A stretch of 64,000 nucleotides of DNA from Poriferisodalis sp965208925 (GCF_965208925.1 NZ_OZ242364.1:868001-932000), one strand, 5' to 3'. Positions 12,168 through 20,309 are shown, counted from the stretch's first letter. Notes: generated from the sequence alone by a model not told the origin. Numbers and translations: made by a program.

Positions 12168-13040
12168 GTGCCGGAGATCCCCGAGATCCGGGCGCACGCC
12201 GAACGGCTGGAGACGCTGGCGGCAGGCGAGGTGCTGAAGCGGTTCGAGCCGCTGTCGTTCACGGCGCTCAAGACCGCCAGCCCGCAGCCGAATGACGCTG
12301 TCGGCTGGCCGCTCCGCAGCGTCGGCCAGCGGGCCAAGTTCTTGCTGCTGCGGTTCGCTCCCCCGTCGAGCGGCCCAGACGCCAGCGGGCTGACGTTCGT
12401 TGTGCACCTCATGCAAGGCGGTCGGCTGCGGGTGCTGGAACCCGACGCCAAGCGCCCTCGCCGGCCCCGTGACGGGCTGGCCCGATTCGAGTTCGACAGC
12501 GGGCTGGGGCTGATGCTCACCGAGCCGGGCACGCAGAAGCGGGCCGGCGTGTGGGTGCAGGCGGGCGACCCGACCGCAGCCGAGCCGCTGGCGGGGCTGG
12601 GGCCCGAAGCCACCGACGTCGACGCTGCAGCCATGGCCGAGCTCATGGCGGCGCATCCGGCCCGCCTGCACAACTTCCTGCGCGACCAGCGAACAGTCTC
12701 GGGGCTCGGGCGGCGACTAGCCAACGAGATCTGTCACCGGGCCAAGCTGTCGCCGTTCGCCCCCACCGCCCGGATGGACGCCCCCGGCGTCGAAGCTGTG
12801 GTGGCCGCCATCGGCGCGGTGGTGGACGAGTCGCTGGCCGCCGAGCGGGAACTCCCCCAGATGAGCCGGTCGGCCGAGCGACCCTCGGCGGTGCACGCCC
12901 GCACCGGACAGCCGTGCCCGGTCTGCGGCGACATGGTGCGGGCCGTCGAGTACCGCGACTATTCGGTCAACTACTGCGCCGCCTGCCAGACCAGCGGCCG
13001 CATCCTGGCCGACAACACCACCAGCAAATTCCTCCGCTAG
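12168..13040 (+). CDS. Fpg/Nei-family DNA glycosylase
   Basis: 290-residue base-excision repair glycosylase/AP lyase acting on oxidised bases. It starts GTG-CCG-GAG, giving MPEIPEIRAHAERLE; after Met removal the N-terminal Pro and following Glu are the catalytic residues of the family. A helix-two-turn-helix region (GLGRRLANEICHRAKLSP) and a C-terminal zinc finger (CPVCGDMVRAVEYRDY, then YCAACQTSGRIL) are intact. The last 57 bases of the gene are repeated exactly about 1.1 kb downstream; see the repeat and mobile-element entries. The gene itself is complete, so whatever created the duplication regenerated or preserved its 3' end. Confidence 0.9.
   Translation: MPEIPEIRAHAERLETLAAGEVLKRFEPLSFTALKTASPQPNDAVGWPLRSVGQRAKFLLLRFAPPSSGPDASGLTFVVHLMQGGRLRVLEPDAKRPRRPRDGLARFEFDSGLGLMLTEPGTQKRAGVWVQAGDPTAAEPLAGLGPEATDVDAAAMAELMAAHPARLHNFLRDQRTVSGLGRRLANEICHRAKLSPFAPTARMDAPGVEAVVAAIGAVVDESLAAERELPQMSRSAERPSAVHARTGQPCPVCGDMVRAVEYRDYSVNYCAACQTSGRILADNTTSKFLR
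12984..13040 (+). repeat. 57-bp direct repeat, left copy (3' end of the fpg-like gene)
   Basis: Covers the last 18 codons plus stop of the Fpg/Nei gene. It is identical over all 57 bases to 14100-14156. The sequences outside both copies differ, so the exact match ends sharply at the stop codon on the right. It is the candidate left attachment-type boundary of the module between the copies. Confidence 0.92.
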
Positions 13041-13076
13041 CTGGGCGACGCCAACTCGGCAGCGCTCAGCAGCGAG

Positions 13077-13277
13077 TCATGTTGGCTTGGGCAGGTGCAC
13101 GTCGGCGTACTCTTGCATCTCCTTGACGTTCCGCAAGAACCGTTCTCCGAGCTCAACCTCTGAGAACGTCTTGTAGAGAGCCATCAAGAGCACTCGAGGA
13201 TCGTGACGATATACCGGCAACAGTTGTTCATACCAAGATTCAGCCGTAGGGCCAGCAGCCCCAGCATCGTCGGTCAC
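13077..13277 (-). CDS. hypothetical protein, 66 aa, third gene of the inserted module
   Basis: Small acidic/amphipathic protein starting MTDDAGAAGPTAESWYEQLL and ending EYADVHLPKPT; no family recognised. Its GTG start overlaps the TGA of the preceding gene (GTGA), so it is probably translated by coupling. A central helix-prone segment (DPRVLLMALYKTFSEVELGE) has no membrane character. It is the last gene of a three-gene minus-strand operon inside the module bounded by 57-bp repeats. Confidence 0.5.
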   Translation of the reverse strand: MTDDAGAAGPTAESWYEQLLPVYRHDPRVLLMALYKTFSEVELGERFLRNVKEMQEYADVHLPKPT

Positions 13278-13585
13278 AATGACACTGTCTCGCGGGAACG
13301 TTCGCTCTCCACCTCACGCCCTAGAGCGTCACCGATAATCTCGACGGTTACGTCGAGCAACGTCTTCAGCGGCTCAGCGAACGCGTCTTCGTCAGAAGTA
13401 CCGACATCCCACACCGCGAGCGCTTGCGACAGCAACTGCTCCACCCGGTGCCGCTCATCGTCGGTGAGCATGAAGCGGTCAAGTTGCGGGTCGTGCAAAT
13501 CGAGCGAATAGTCCCTGCGTACCTCATTCCCGGATTGCGACGTGATCCGAGTATGCACCGCCAACTTGGCAGATGTGTCATTCAT
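13274..13585 (-). CDS. hypothetical protein, 103 aa, second gene of the inserted module
   Basis: Unknown protein. It begins MNDTSAKLAVHTRITSQSGN with beta-strand-like alternation, followed by RRDYSLDLHDPQLDRFMLTD and a helical C-terminal half (ERHRVEQLLSQALAVWDVGT) that is rich in Glu and Asp. Its ATG overlaps the stop of the upstream gene (ATGA) and its stop overlaps the start of the downstream gene. Such strict coupling suggests the three products work together or in fixed ratio. No catalytic motif is evident. Confidence 0.55.
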   Translation of the reverse strand: MNDTSAKLAVHTRITSQSGNEVRRDYSLDLHDPQLDRFMLTDDERHRVEQLLSQALAVWDVGTSDEDAFAEPLKTLLDVTVEIIGDALGREVESERSRETVSL

Positions 13586-13797
13586 GTCCGGTCTCTCTCA
13601 AAGTGTGTCTCAACCTTTGCCGTCCGCTCAGTCAGGTCGCCGAGTCGATCCCTCAGGCCGTCGATGACGTCGGTTTGACGGTCGATCCGTTCTCCCATCT
13701 TGCTATAGACGCTCCAAGCGAAACGCAACGCGCCGCCTCCGAGCCCGAGAGCAGTCGCAAATGCCGCTATGACGGAAGCGAGTTCAGCGCCGGTCAT
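13582..13797 (-). CDS. hypothetical small membrane/coiled-coil protein, first gene of the inserted module
   Basis: Starting at the ATG giving MTGAELASVIAAFATALGLG, the 71-residue product has one hydrophobic N-terminal segment (LASVIAAFATALGLGGGALRF). A charged heptad-like stretch follows (ERIDRQTDVIDGLRDRLGDL, then TERTAKVETHFERDRT). This layout, one membrane anchor plus a coiled coil, recurs in phage-encoded and accessory-module proteins, but I cannot name a family. A longer frame opens at 13881. The stop overlaps the next ATG. Confidence 0.5.
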   Translation of the reverse strand: MTGAELASVIAAFATALGLGGGALRFAWSVYSKMGERIDRQTDVIDGLRDRLGDLTERTAKVETHFERDRT

Positions 13798-14099
13798 TGT
13801 CCTAGGCAGTGTCAGCGGCGCGGCGGCGACTGCTTGGATGATCTGATCGGAAGTGTCAGCAATCGCTGACTTGCAAGCCACTGGTCCGTTTCGGGATTTG
13901 CGGTCTCGGTAGCTGCCACATGTTCACCGTAGCTTCTTGTGCCATGTGAACCACATCGGTTTTTTCGGCAGACGGATTCTGCAGGGCCGTCAACACCTAC
14001 AGGTATTGCGGCCATCTGACGCAGCCAAATCGCCCGGTGACCCGCGCCTTCACTCCTCCTCCACGCCTGTTCACCCGCTGGACCGTCTCAGTTGGTGCA

Positions 14100-14156
14100 T
14101 GCCAGACCAGCGGCCGCATCCTGGCCGACAACACCACCAGCAAATTCCTCCGCTAG
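14100..14156 (+). repeat. 57-bp direct repeat, right copy
   Basis: Exact copy of 12984-13040, including the TAG stop codon of the glycosylase gene, but with no gene upstream of it. It marks the right boundary of the inserted module. Nothing else is coded between it and the nitroreductase start at 14304. Confidence 0.92.
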
Positions 14157-14303
14157 AGGCTGAGCCTGTCGGCATCGATGTCAGAGCTATCGATGCCAGA
14201 GCTGCGGAGGCTGCAGGAGACTCTGCGACGTTGCGACCGGCTGGATCGCGGGAGCAGAGGGTCCTGCCGCCTCCGCAGCGGTCGCGGGTTACGCTCCTGC
14301 GCC

Positions 14304-14972
14304 ATGACTGAATCTGGACTGAAACTGGGCCTGTCGGCCGACGAGGTGCTGCAGACCACCCGGGCAGTGCGCAAGCGGCTCGACTTCGACCGGCCGGTGC
14401 CCGAATCGGTGCTGCGGGAGTGCGTCGAGATCGCCGTGCAGTCGCCGACGGGCTCGAACATGCAGGGCTGGCACTTCGTGTTCGTCACCGAGCGCGACAA
14501 GATCGAGGCCATCTCGGCGCTGTACAAGCAAGGCTTCGACGCCTACCGCAACAGCCCCATGTACGCGGGCCGGGTCGGCTCCGGCCTCGGCGCCCAGCGA
14601 GAGGCGCAGCAGGCACGGGTGACCTCGTCGGCGGAATTCCTGTCGGAGAACATGCATCGCAGCCCGGTGCTGTTCCTGCCCTGCATCACCGGCCGCACCG
14701 ACGACGCCCGCATGATGGTGGGCCAGGCCGGCTCGATCATCCCCGCAGCGTGGAGCTTCATGCTGGCTGCCCGCGAGCGAGGCCTCGGCACCTGCTGGAC
14801 CACGCTGCACCTCGGCTACGAGCGCGAAGCCGCCGACATCCTCGGCATCCCTTACGACAATGTGCGGCAGTACGCGCTGAGCCCGGTGGCCTACACCGTG
14901 GGCACCGACTTCAAGCTGGCAACCCGCACCGATCTCGACTCGGTGATGAGCTGGAACACCTGGAGCCGCTGA
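14304..14972 (+). CDS. nitroreductase family protein
   Basis: 222-residue FMN-dependent nitroreductase-fold oxidoreductase. Visible are the N-terminal TRAVRKRLDFDRPVPESVL, the FMN-binding QSPTGSNMQGWHFVFV, the central PAAWSFMLAARERGLGTCWT and DILGIPYDNVR. I took the ATG at 14304, where family similarity begins; the frame is open upstream to 14178. The physiological substrate is not deducible. The next gene, an SDR, starts one base after the stop, so they are cotranscribed and may act on the same metabolite. Confidence 0.88.
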   Translation: MTESGLKLGLSADEVLQTTRAVRKRLDFDRPVPESVLRECVEIAVQSPTGSNMQGWHFVFVTERDKIEAISALYKQGFDAYRNSPMYAGRVGSGLGAQREAQQARVTSSAEFLSENMHRSPVLFLPCITGRTDDARMMVGQAGSIIPAAWSFMLAARERGLGTCWTTLHLGYEREAADILGIPYDNVRQYALSPVAYTVGTDFKLATRTDLDSVMSWNTWSR

Positions 14973-14973
14973 G

Positions 14974-15756
14974 ATGGCTGGCGAGTCGAACGCAGCGCTG
15001 TTCGACCTGTCGGGCCGGGTGGCGGTGGTCACCGGCGGGTCGCGTGGGCTGGGCCGCGAGATGGTGCTGGCGTTCGCACGGGCCGGCGCCGATGTGGTGA
15101 TCGCCTCGCGCAAGCTCGACAACTGCGAGGCGCTGGCCAAAGAGGTCGAGTCCGAGACCGGTCAGCTGGCGCTGGCGGTGGAGTGCCACGTGGGCTACTG
15201 GGACCAGAACGACGCCCTGTGCGAGCGGGTCTATGACGAGTTCGGCCACTGCGAGGTGCTGGTGAACAACGCCGGCCTGTCGCCGCTGTACCCGTCGCTG
15301 TACGAGGTGTCCGAGGCGCTGTTCGACAAGGTCATCGACGTGAACCTGAAGGGGCCGTTCCGGGCCTCGGCGGTGTTCGGCAAGCGCATGTACGAGGCCG
15401 GCGGCGGCTCGATCATCAACGTGAGCTCTGTGGCGGCCGTGGCGCCCTCGCCCAACGAGACCGCCTATGGGGCAGCCAAGGCGGGCATCCACGCCATCAC
15501 GCAGTCGTTCGCCCGTGAGTACGCGCCGCGGGTGCGGGTGAACTGCATCATGCCGGGGCCGTTCCTCACCGATATCTCCAAGGCGTGGGACATGGACGCG
15601 TTCAACGAGCGGGCCGAGAACGAGATCGCGCTCGGCCGTGGCGGCGAGGCCGACGAGGTGGTGGGCGCGGCGCTCTACTTCGCCTCGGAAGCGTCGAGCT
15701 ACACCACCGGCTCAGTGCTCAAGATCGACGGCGGCACCGCCTGGCAAACCGGCTGA
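14974..15756 (+). CDS. short-chain dehydrogenase/reductase
   Basis: 260-residue classical SDR using NAD(P). The cofactor motif TGGSRGLGRE, the structural NNAG, and the catalytic Ser-Tyr-Lys set (INVSSVAAVAPS, then TAYGAAKAG) are intact. A C-terminal ASSYTTGSVLKIDGG closes the fold. It probably reduces a ketone or oxidises a secondary alcohol, substrate unknown. It sits one base downstream of the nitroreductase and about 90 bases upstream of a second SDR, suggesting a small redox operon. Confidence 0.9.
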   Translation: MAGESNAALFDLSGRVAVVTGGSRGLGREMVLAFARAGADVVIASRKLDNCEALAKEVESETGQLALAVECHVGYWDQNDALCERVYDEFGHCEVLVNNAGLSPLYPSLYEVSEALFDKVIDVNLKGPFRASAVFGKRMYEAGGGSIINVSSVAAVAPSPNETAYGAAKAGIHAITQSFAREYAPRVRVNCIMPGPFLTDISKAWDMDAFNERAENEIALGRGGEADEVVGAALYFASEASSYTTGSVLKIDGGTAWQTG

Positions 15757-15848
15757 GCACAGCGGCAAGCTCCGCGGGCCTAGGCCCCCGTCGGCAGCTA
15801 CGTTGAGCGCGGCCGCAGGCTGTGCGCAGGGAACAACGGAGGATTGCT

Positions 15849-16637
15849 GTGGGGACGACGAAGCGACTGTCGACATTGAACCGGTCGATCGAGGGCCGGG
15901 TGGCGCTGATCACCGGTGCGGGCATGGGCCAGGGCCGGGCCACGGCGCACCTGTTCGCCGACGAGGGGGCGCACGTTGCGGTGACCGATCTGGGCCAGGC
16001 CGAGGTGGACGCCGTGGTGGCTGAGATCAACGACGCCGGCGGCTCTGCGGCGGGCTGGACGATGGACGTGGCCAACCGTGACCGTGTCAACCAGGTCACC
16101 GACGAGGTGGCCGAGCGGTTCGGCGGCATCGACCATCTCATCAACAACGCCGGCATCTCGCGCTTCTCGCCGATCGACGACGAGGGCTACGAGGACAACT
16201 GGGCTATCTCGCTCGAGGTGCTGCTGACGGCGCACACCTACACCGTGCGGGCGGCGCTGCCGTACCTGCGCCAATCCGATGCGGCCCGCATCGTGAACAT
16301 CGCGTCCACCGAAGGCTGGGGCGCCACCAAGTTCGGCTCGCCCTACACGGCCGCCAAGCACGGCGTGATCGGGCTCACCAAGTCACTGGCGGTGGAGCTG
16401 GGCCGCGAGGCCATCACGGTCAACTGCATCTGCCCCGGCCCGATCCGCACCGCCATGACGGCGGAGATCTCCGAGGAGCACAAGACGATCTTCGCCAAGC
16501 GCCGCACCGCCCTCGGCCGCTACGCCGAACCCGAGGAAGTGGCCCACGGCACGCTCAACTTCTGCCTGCCCGCCAGCCAGTACATGACCGGCGCGGTGCT
16601 CCCCGTAGACGGCGGCCTCCTCATCAAGAACGCCTGA
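15849..16637 (+). CDS. short-chain dehydrogenase/reductase
   Basis: 262-residue SDR with TGAGMGQGRA (cofactor), INNAGISRF, and the catalytic VNIASTEGWGATKFGSPYTA followed by AKHG. I chose the GTG at 15849 because GGAGG lies 7 bases upstream; the longer frame from 15822 lacks this. The C-terminus YMTGAVLPVDGGLLIKN is typical of the family. The last 27 bases of the gene are repeated with one mismatch at 20260-20286, bracketing a 3.6-kb insertion. The gene itself is complete. Confidence 0.9.
   Translation: MGTTKRLSTLNRSIEGRVALITGAGMGQGRATAHLFADEGAHVAVTDLGQAEVDAVVAEINDAGGSAAGWTMDVANRDRVNQVTDEVAERFGGIDHLINNAGISRFSPIDDEGYEDNWAISLEVLLTAHTYTVRAALPYLRQSDAARIVNIASTEGWGATKFGSPYTAAKHGVIGLTKSLAVELGREAITVNCICPGPIRTAMTAEISEEHKTIFAKRRTALGRYAEPEEVAHGTLNFCLPASQYMTGAVLPVDGGLLIKNA
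16611..16637 (+). repeat. 27-bp direct repeat, left copy (3' end of the SDR gene)
   Basis: Last eight codons plus stop of the second SDR gene. It matches 20260-20286 at 26 of 27 positions. The match ends at the TGA stop, as in the 57-bp case at the glycosylase gene. Confidence 0.85.
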
Positions 16638-16672
16638 GCGCGACAGAACGCCACGGGGCGCCAGCGACAGCC

Positions 16673-19528
16673 TCAGGCCGGCGGCAGGGTTGAGGTGAGC
16701 CGTCCCCGCCCGCCGGTGATGTGGTGCCAGTGGTCCAATACGCGGTCGCGGTAGTCGGCGTGTTCGCGTAGCAGCTCCGGGTCGAGTTTCTCCCCCGGCC
16801 ACAGGAGATAGACGAAGCCCATGTTGAAGGTGCCTCGCGCTCGTTCCGCGGGTGGGTTGCGCGCCCCTATTGCAGCGATGACCTGCTCCACGGTGATGAC
16901 TTCCTTGGTACCTGTGTAGGGGCCGCTGCGATTGGCGATCTGCTGCAGATCGCGGAGGATGAACATGTCCGGCACTTCGTCGGGAGCAGCCAGGCCCATG
17001 AGATACAGGTCGAGCCAGGAGAATCCGCCGGCCTTGGTCTTCCAGCCGTCGGTGTAGCTGAACGATCCATCGGGGTGTTCGCGCCAGAAGGCACCCCCCA
17101 TGATCGAACCGTCCTCGCTGCCGCGCCAAGGAAACGCTGCCGGCGCATGCAACTCGAACAACCAGTGACAGTCGCAGTACTCATCGTGCAATGGCATCTG
17201 CTGGCCGTTGGTCTCGTAGGAGGCGAATGCGGTCCAGACGTGGGCGAGTTCGTGAGCGAACAGCGTCAGACCCATGTCATAGGGACCGCCATACCCGTAT
17301 CGCATGTAGCCCTCATTGACGACCGTCTTTGCCTTCATCCAGATGGGAAACAGCCAGGCGGTCTTCAGCCTGCTCTCGCAGGGAGTTATCGGCCGGTGCC
17401 CCATGAGCCCGGTTCCCTGGATCTCGGCTTGGATGTTGCCTCTGAAGATGTTGGACGGGGTTCCCGCCTCCTGCTGATCCACACGGGATTGGCTGTTGAG
17501 AGCGAAGAAGTCGAATTCGTCGCCGAGCACCTCGATGATCCTGCACGAGATCTTGGCGACGCCCTCGCCCGTGCCCTTGATCGCGTGATAGCGAAACGCC
17601 TCAGTCTGCACCGGCGAGAAGTGCGTGTCGGGATCCGACAAGTCAGCCGTCCGGCCGGGTTCGACTCGTGGCGCACCGGTCGACTGGTCGACCTGAAACA
17701 GTCCCACCACGCCGTCTCGGAACGCTGCGTCAGGATTCGCCGGATCAGGCCCGTAGTTGAACGCAATGCGTCCATCCGAGTGCAGAACGATCTGAACATC
17801 GAAAGTTCGCTCAGGCTGTTGCCCGTACGGTGCAAGCCGTGGGTCCCAGGCAAGCCAGGTGATGATCACCCGGTCAGACGATTCGGCGACGTAGACGCTT
17901 CCCCACAGCGTCGGCTTGTAGAGCGCGCTGATCGTTGGCGTTGCGCTCCTGACGATGAAGTCTGCATAGCTCGGCATCGTGCCGAATCGCACAGGGTCGC
18001 GCTCTGGAAAGGCCTCGCCGAAGGTGATGAGGCCGCGTCGAGTCAGGTGGAAGGATCGCCACGACTGACCCGAGAATTCGAATGGGATGTGCTGCAGTTC
18101 GATCTCGGCGGGCCGGTCGTACCGCTTGCCGCGGAAGTCGGGTTCCCAGTTCAGCGGCAGAACCTGACGCGAATACTCTCCGTTGGCGTTCGGGGCAAAG
18201 ACCAGGGTGCGGTTGCTCAGATCGAATGGATTGGCCGTTTCAACGTCGCCGGGTTGCAGCTCGACGATGATCTGATCTTCCGAGGTGATCGATACTCCGC
18301 GCCCCACCGGCGTGATCTCGATATCCCCAGTGTCGGCGTGCTCGGCGTCCTCGCTGGCCTCGTCCATGTCCATGCCGGGTTCGGTGCCGGTGGTGTAGGC
18401 ATCGATGGCGGCTTGGGAGACGGCGGCATTGCCGCCGAACACCCGCAGGTCCACCGTGTGTTGCGCCTCGCGGGCAGCGTCGAGGTAGGCGGCGGTGTCG
18501 GGGGGAATCTGCTGGGGATCGGCGAGCACCAGCGGTGCGCACAGCCGCGCCAGCAGCGGTGCTGCGCTGAACGAGTCGAACGGCACCCGGGCTCGAGCCA
18601 CGCCGATGGTGCTCGTAGCGAAGCACGTCCGGCCAGCGGTGTCGCTGTAGCGACCCTCGACGAGCTCGGCGGCCTTCACCGCGGTGTCGTAGCGGGTGGC
18701 ACCCGCGATCCGGGTCACATTGATGCCCAGATCCTTGATCGACTGCTCGACTTCGCCCGACAGCGCCGCTGTGCCACCCATCAACACGACGTGCTCGATG
18801 CTCACCGACTGCAGGTAGCGGGCCACCTCGGGGTACAGCTCGTCGGGGGGAGTCAGCAACACCGGATGATGCCCACGGGCCGCGAATGGCCCCGCCACCA
18901 GCGCGTCGGCGAACACTTCACCGCTCGCCACGATGGCAGTAGAGCCCAATTCCCCCATGGTCCTCGGCCCATAAGTGGCAGCTACGACGCGACTCGTGTG
19001 ATAGCGGTCCACGCCTGCGAGCCGCTCGGGGAAGATGCCTGCCGCGACGAGATCGGCGCGCACCGACTCAGCAACTCCTCGACCCGGGCCATGCACGCCA
19101 CCGCCCGCGTCCGGTCCCACGACGATCGCACGCGAGACGCCGACCCGCTTCAGGAATGCCAGCGCATCATCACGCAGCTCGTGGGGAGGGGTCATCAACA
19201 CCGGCGCGTTGCGTGCCCCGGCGAGCGGCGCGGCCACCACCGCATCGGTCCAGCGCTCGCCCGATACCAGCACCACCCACTCCAGCGAGCCGTCGGCCTC
19301 TTCGGCCACCGCCTCGGCGATGCGCAACGACGTCTCATACCGATCCGCGCCGCCATAGCGCGTGATCAAGACATCCGAGCTGTTGTCTTCGGCACCGGCC
19401 GGTGCGTCATCTGCGACTTGAATCGCGATGTCGTGTTCGGCAGCCGCGGCCGGAGTGGCCGCAAACACCTGCGCGCCGCTCAATGCGAACAGTGCGGCCA
19501 GCAGGGCGAGGCCGAGATGACGCATCAT
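16673..19528 (-). CDS. secreted CWB2-repeat protein with HExxH metallopeptidase domain
   Basis: 951 residues. A signal peptide (LGLALLAALFALSGAQVFAA) precedes three CWB2 repeats (about residues 50-390; GADRYETSLRIAEAV, GVDRYHTSRVVAAT, GATRYDTAVKAAELV), which anchor proteins to the cell wall. The middle region (about 420-680) contains beta-sandwich-like sequence such as HSDGRIAFNYGPDP. Around residues 757-761, LFAHELAHVWTAF gives a zinc HExxH motif followed by HDEYCDCHWLFE, so a cell-surface zinc protease is likely. The gene lies within the island bounded by the 27-bp repeats. Other CWB2 genes in the window share the anchor but carry different effector domains. Confidence 0.85.
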   Translation of the reverse strand: MMRHLGLALLAALFALSGAQVFAATPAAAAEHDIAIQVADDAPAGAEDNSSDVLITRYGGADRYETSLRIAEAVAEEADGSLEWVVLVSGERWTDAVVAAPLAGARNAPVLMTPPHELRDDALAFLKRVGVSRAIVVGPDAGGGVHGPGRGVAESVRADLVAAGIFPERLAGVDRYHTSRVVAATYGPRTMGELGSTAIVASGEVFADALVAGPFAARGHHPVLLTPPDELYPEVARYLQSVSIEHVVLMGGTAALSGEVEQSIKDLGINVTRIAGATRYDTAVKAAELVEGRYSDTAGRTCFATSTIGVARARVPFDSFSAAPLLARLCAPLVLADPQQIPPDTAAYLDAAREAQHTVDLRVFGGNAAVSQAAIDAYTTGTEPGMDMDEASEDAEHADTGDIEITPVGRGVSITSEDQIIVELQPGDVETANPFDLSNRTLVFAPNANGEYSRQVLPLNWEPDFRGKRYDRPAEIELQHIPFEFSGQSWRSFHLTRRGLITFGEAFPERDPVRFGTMPSYADFIVRSATPTISALYKPTLWGSVYVAESSDRVIITWLAWDPRLAPYGQQPERTFDVQIVLHSDGRIAFNYGPDPANPDAAFRDGVVGLFQVDQSTGAPRVEPGRTADLSDPDTHFSPVQTEAFRYHAIKGTGEGVAKISCRIIEVLGDEFDFFALNSQSRVDQQEAGTPSNIFRGNIQAEIQGTGLMGHRPITPCESRLKTAWLFPIWMKAKTVVNEGYMRYGYGGPYDMGLTLFAHELAHVWTAFASYETNGQQMPLHDEYCDCHWLFELHAPAAFPWRGSEDGSIMGGAFWREHPDGSFSYTDGWKTKAGGFSWLDLYLMGLAAPDEVPDMFILRDLQQIANRSGPYTGTKEVITVEQVIAAIGARNPPAERARGTFNMGFVYLLWPGEKLDPELLREHADYRDRVLDHWHHITGGRGRLTSTLPPA

Positions 19529-19605
19529 CGGGAAAGATAATGCTCGTAACTAGCAATAGTTCTGGCGTCACCCGGTCCGATGCGAAATTGGCTTGACGGG
19601 CTGTG

Positions 19606-19629
19606 CTGCATCGTGATGATATGATGCAG
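19606..19629. promoter_or_regulatory. operator-like inverted repeat before the vapBC pair
   Basis: Perfect 7-bp inverted repeat CTGCATC / GATGCAG separated by 10 bases, immediately upstream of the antitoxin ATG at 19632. Ribbon-helix-helix antitoxins usually bind such palindromes to repress their own operon. The position over the translation start fits autoregulation. Confidence 0.6.
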
Positions 19630-19631
19630 TG

Positions 19632-19853
19632 ATGCGGACGACGATCGATCTGCCGGAGGATCTGCACGCTGTTGCTCGAGAGATGGCGCACCAGCAGCAC
19701 AAGTCGCTGAGCCAGGTTGTCTGCGAGCTGATCCGGCTTGCACTCGATCCGATCGACGCGTCGATGACTCCGGCGCCGGCTGGCGGCCTGCCCACCATCC
19801 AGATCGGCCGAGTCGTCACTGCGGAAGACGTCCGATCACTGGAGGACGAGTGA
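19632..19853 (+). CDS. VapB-type ribbon-helix-helix antitoxin
   Basis: 73-residue protein starting MRTTIDLPEDLHAVAREMAH, the beta-strand-helix pattern of CopG/ribbon-helix-helix antitoxins, followed by KSLSQVVCELIRLALDP. The C-terminus (VVTAEDVRSLEDE) is acidic and probably binds the toxin. ATG at 19632 is preferred; a GTG one codon upstream lies within the inverted repeat. Its stop overlaps the GTG start of the PIN toxin by four bases. Confidence 0.85.
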   Translation: MRTTIDLPEDLHAVAREMAHQQHKSLSQVVCELIRLALDPIDASMTPAPAGGLPTIQIGRVVTAEDVRSLEDE

Positions 19854-20248
19854 CCGCGGCATTGGCCGATGCCAACGTGCTCATTGCTCTGACGGTGGAA
19901 GATCACGTGCATCATCGCCAGGCGAGAACGTGGTTCGATGGCCATGCCGATGAGCTGGCCACCTGCCCGATCACCCAAGGCGCTTTGCTGAGATTCCTCA
20001 TCCGGGAGGATGTCAGCCCTCGCGACGCACTCGGTGCGCTGCGGCAAATCCAGACACTGCCCCAGCACGTCTTCTGGGCCGACGAGATCGGATACGACGC
20101 GACGATGCTCGCCGGTGTGATCGGACACCGCCAGGTCACGGACGCCTACCTTGCTGCACTGGCTGGGCACTTCGGCGGCCGGTTAGTGACGCTGGATCGC
20201 GGACTCGCCGCACAACATCCCGAGACGACCCATCTCATCCCCGTCTGA
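19850..20248 (+). CDS. VapC-type PIN-domain toxin
   Basis: 132-residue PIN ribonuclease. LADANVLIALTVEDHVHHRQ is the characteristic N-terminus with the first catalytic Asp. TQGALLRFLIRE resembles the second acidic region, HRQVTDAYLAALAGH carries the third, and LVTLDRGLA the fourth. A GGAGG ribosome site lies just before the GTG start, inside the antitoxin gene. The pair probably stabilises the 3.6-kb island. Confidence 0.88.
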   Translation: MTAALADANVLIALTVEDHVHHRQARTWFDGHADELATCPITQGALLRFLIREDVSPRDALGALRQIQTLPQHVFWADEIGYDATMLAGVIGHRQVTDAYLAALAGHFGGRLVTLDRGLAAQHPETTHLIPV

Positions 20249-20259
20249 TCGCCTCAGCA

Positions 20260-20286
20260 GGCGGCCTGCTCATCAAGAACGCCTGA
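20260..20286 (+). repeat. 27-bp direct repeat, right copy
   Basis: Near-identical (26/27) copy of the SDR gene 3' end, including the in-frame TGA. It lies 12 bases after the vapC stop and 23 bases before the pyrE stop codon (convergent gene). It is the right boundary of the island. Confidence 0.85.
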
Positions 20287-20309
20287 CTGCGCCGGGACGG
20301 CGGCCAGCC

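Larger units (their letters stand above)
13041..14156. mobile_element. 1.06-kb module bounded by duplicated 3' end of the glycosylase gene
   Basis: Between the two 57-bp repeats lie about 1059 bases with three tightly overlapping minus-strand genes and a promoter-side region (about 13882-14099). The genes run opposite to the glycosylase gene and to the downstream nitroreductase gene. No integrase, transposase or terminal inverted repeat is visible. The structure matches insertion into a gene 3' end with duplication of that end, as known for integrative elements at tRNA and some protein genes. Without a recombinase this would be a remnant, a trans-mobilised satellite, or the product of another recombination route. 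Confidence 0.6.
16638..20286. mobile_element. 3.6-kb island bounded by duplicated 3' end of the SDR gene
   Basis: Carries a 2.86-kb CWB2 metallopeptidase gene on the minus strand and a complete VapBC pair on the plus strand. Its boundaries are the SDR 3' end and a 27-bp near-copy of that end placed just downstream of pyrE (which is convergent). No recombinase is visible. The gene content, a surface protein plus an addiction module, is typical accessory cargo. The architecture parallels the module at 13041-14156. Confidence 0.6.

Noticed and set aside
13812..14311. Small frames between the inserted module and the nitroreductase gene (13812-14015 minus, 13937-14311 plus)
   Set aside because: They cross the repeat boundary and have no ribosome site or family features.
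17075..19540. 821-codon plus-strand open frame
   Set aside because: Antisense shadow of the CWB2 metallopeptidase gene; no domain, no ribosome site, composition typical of shadows.
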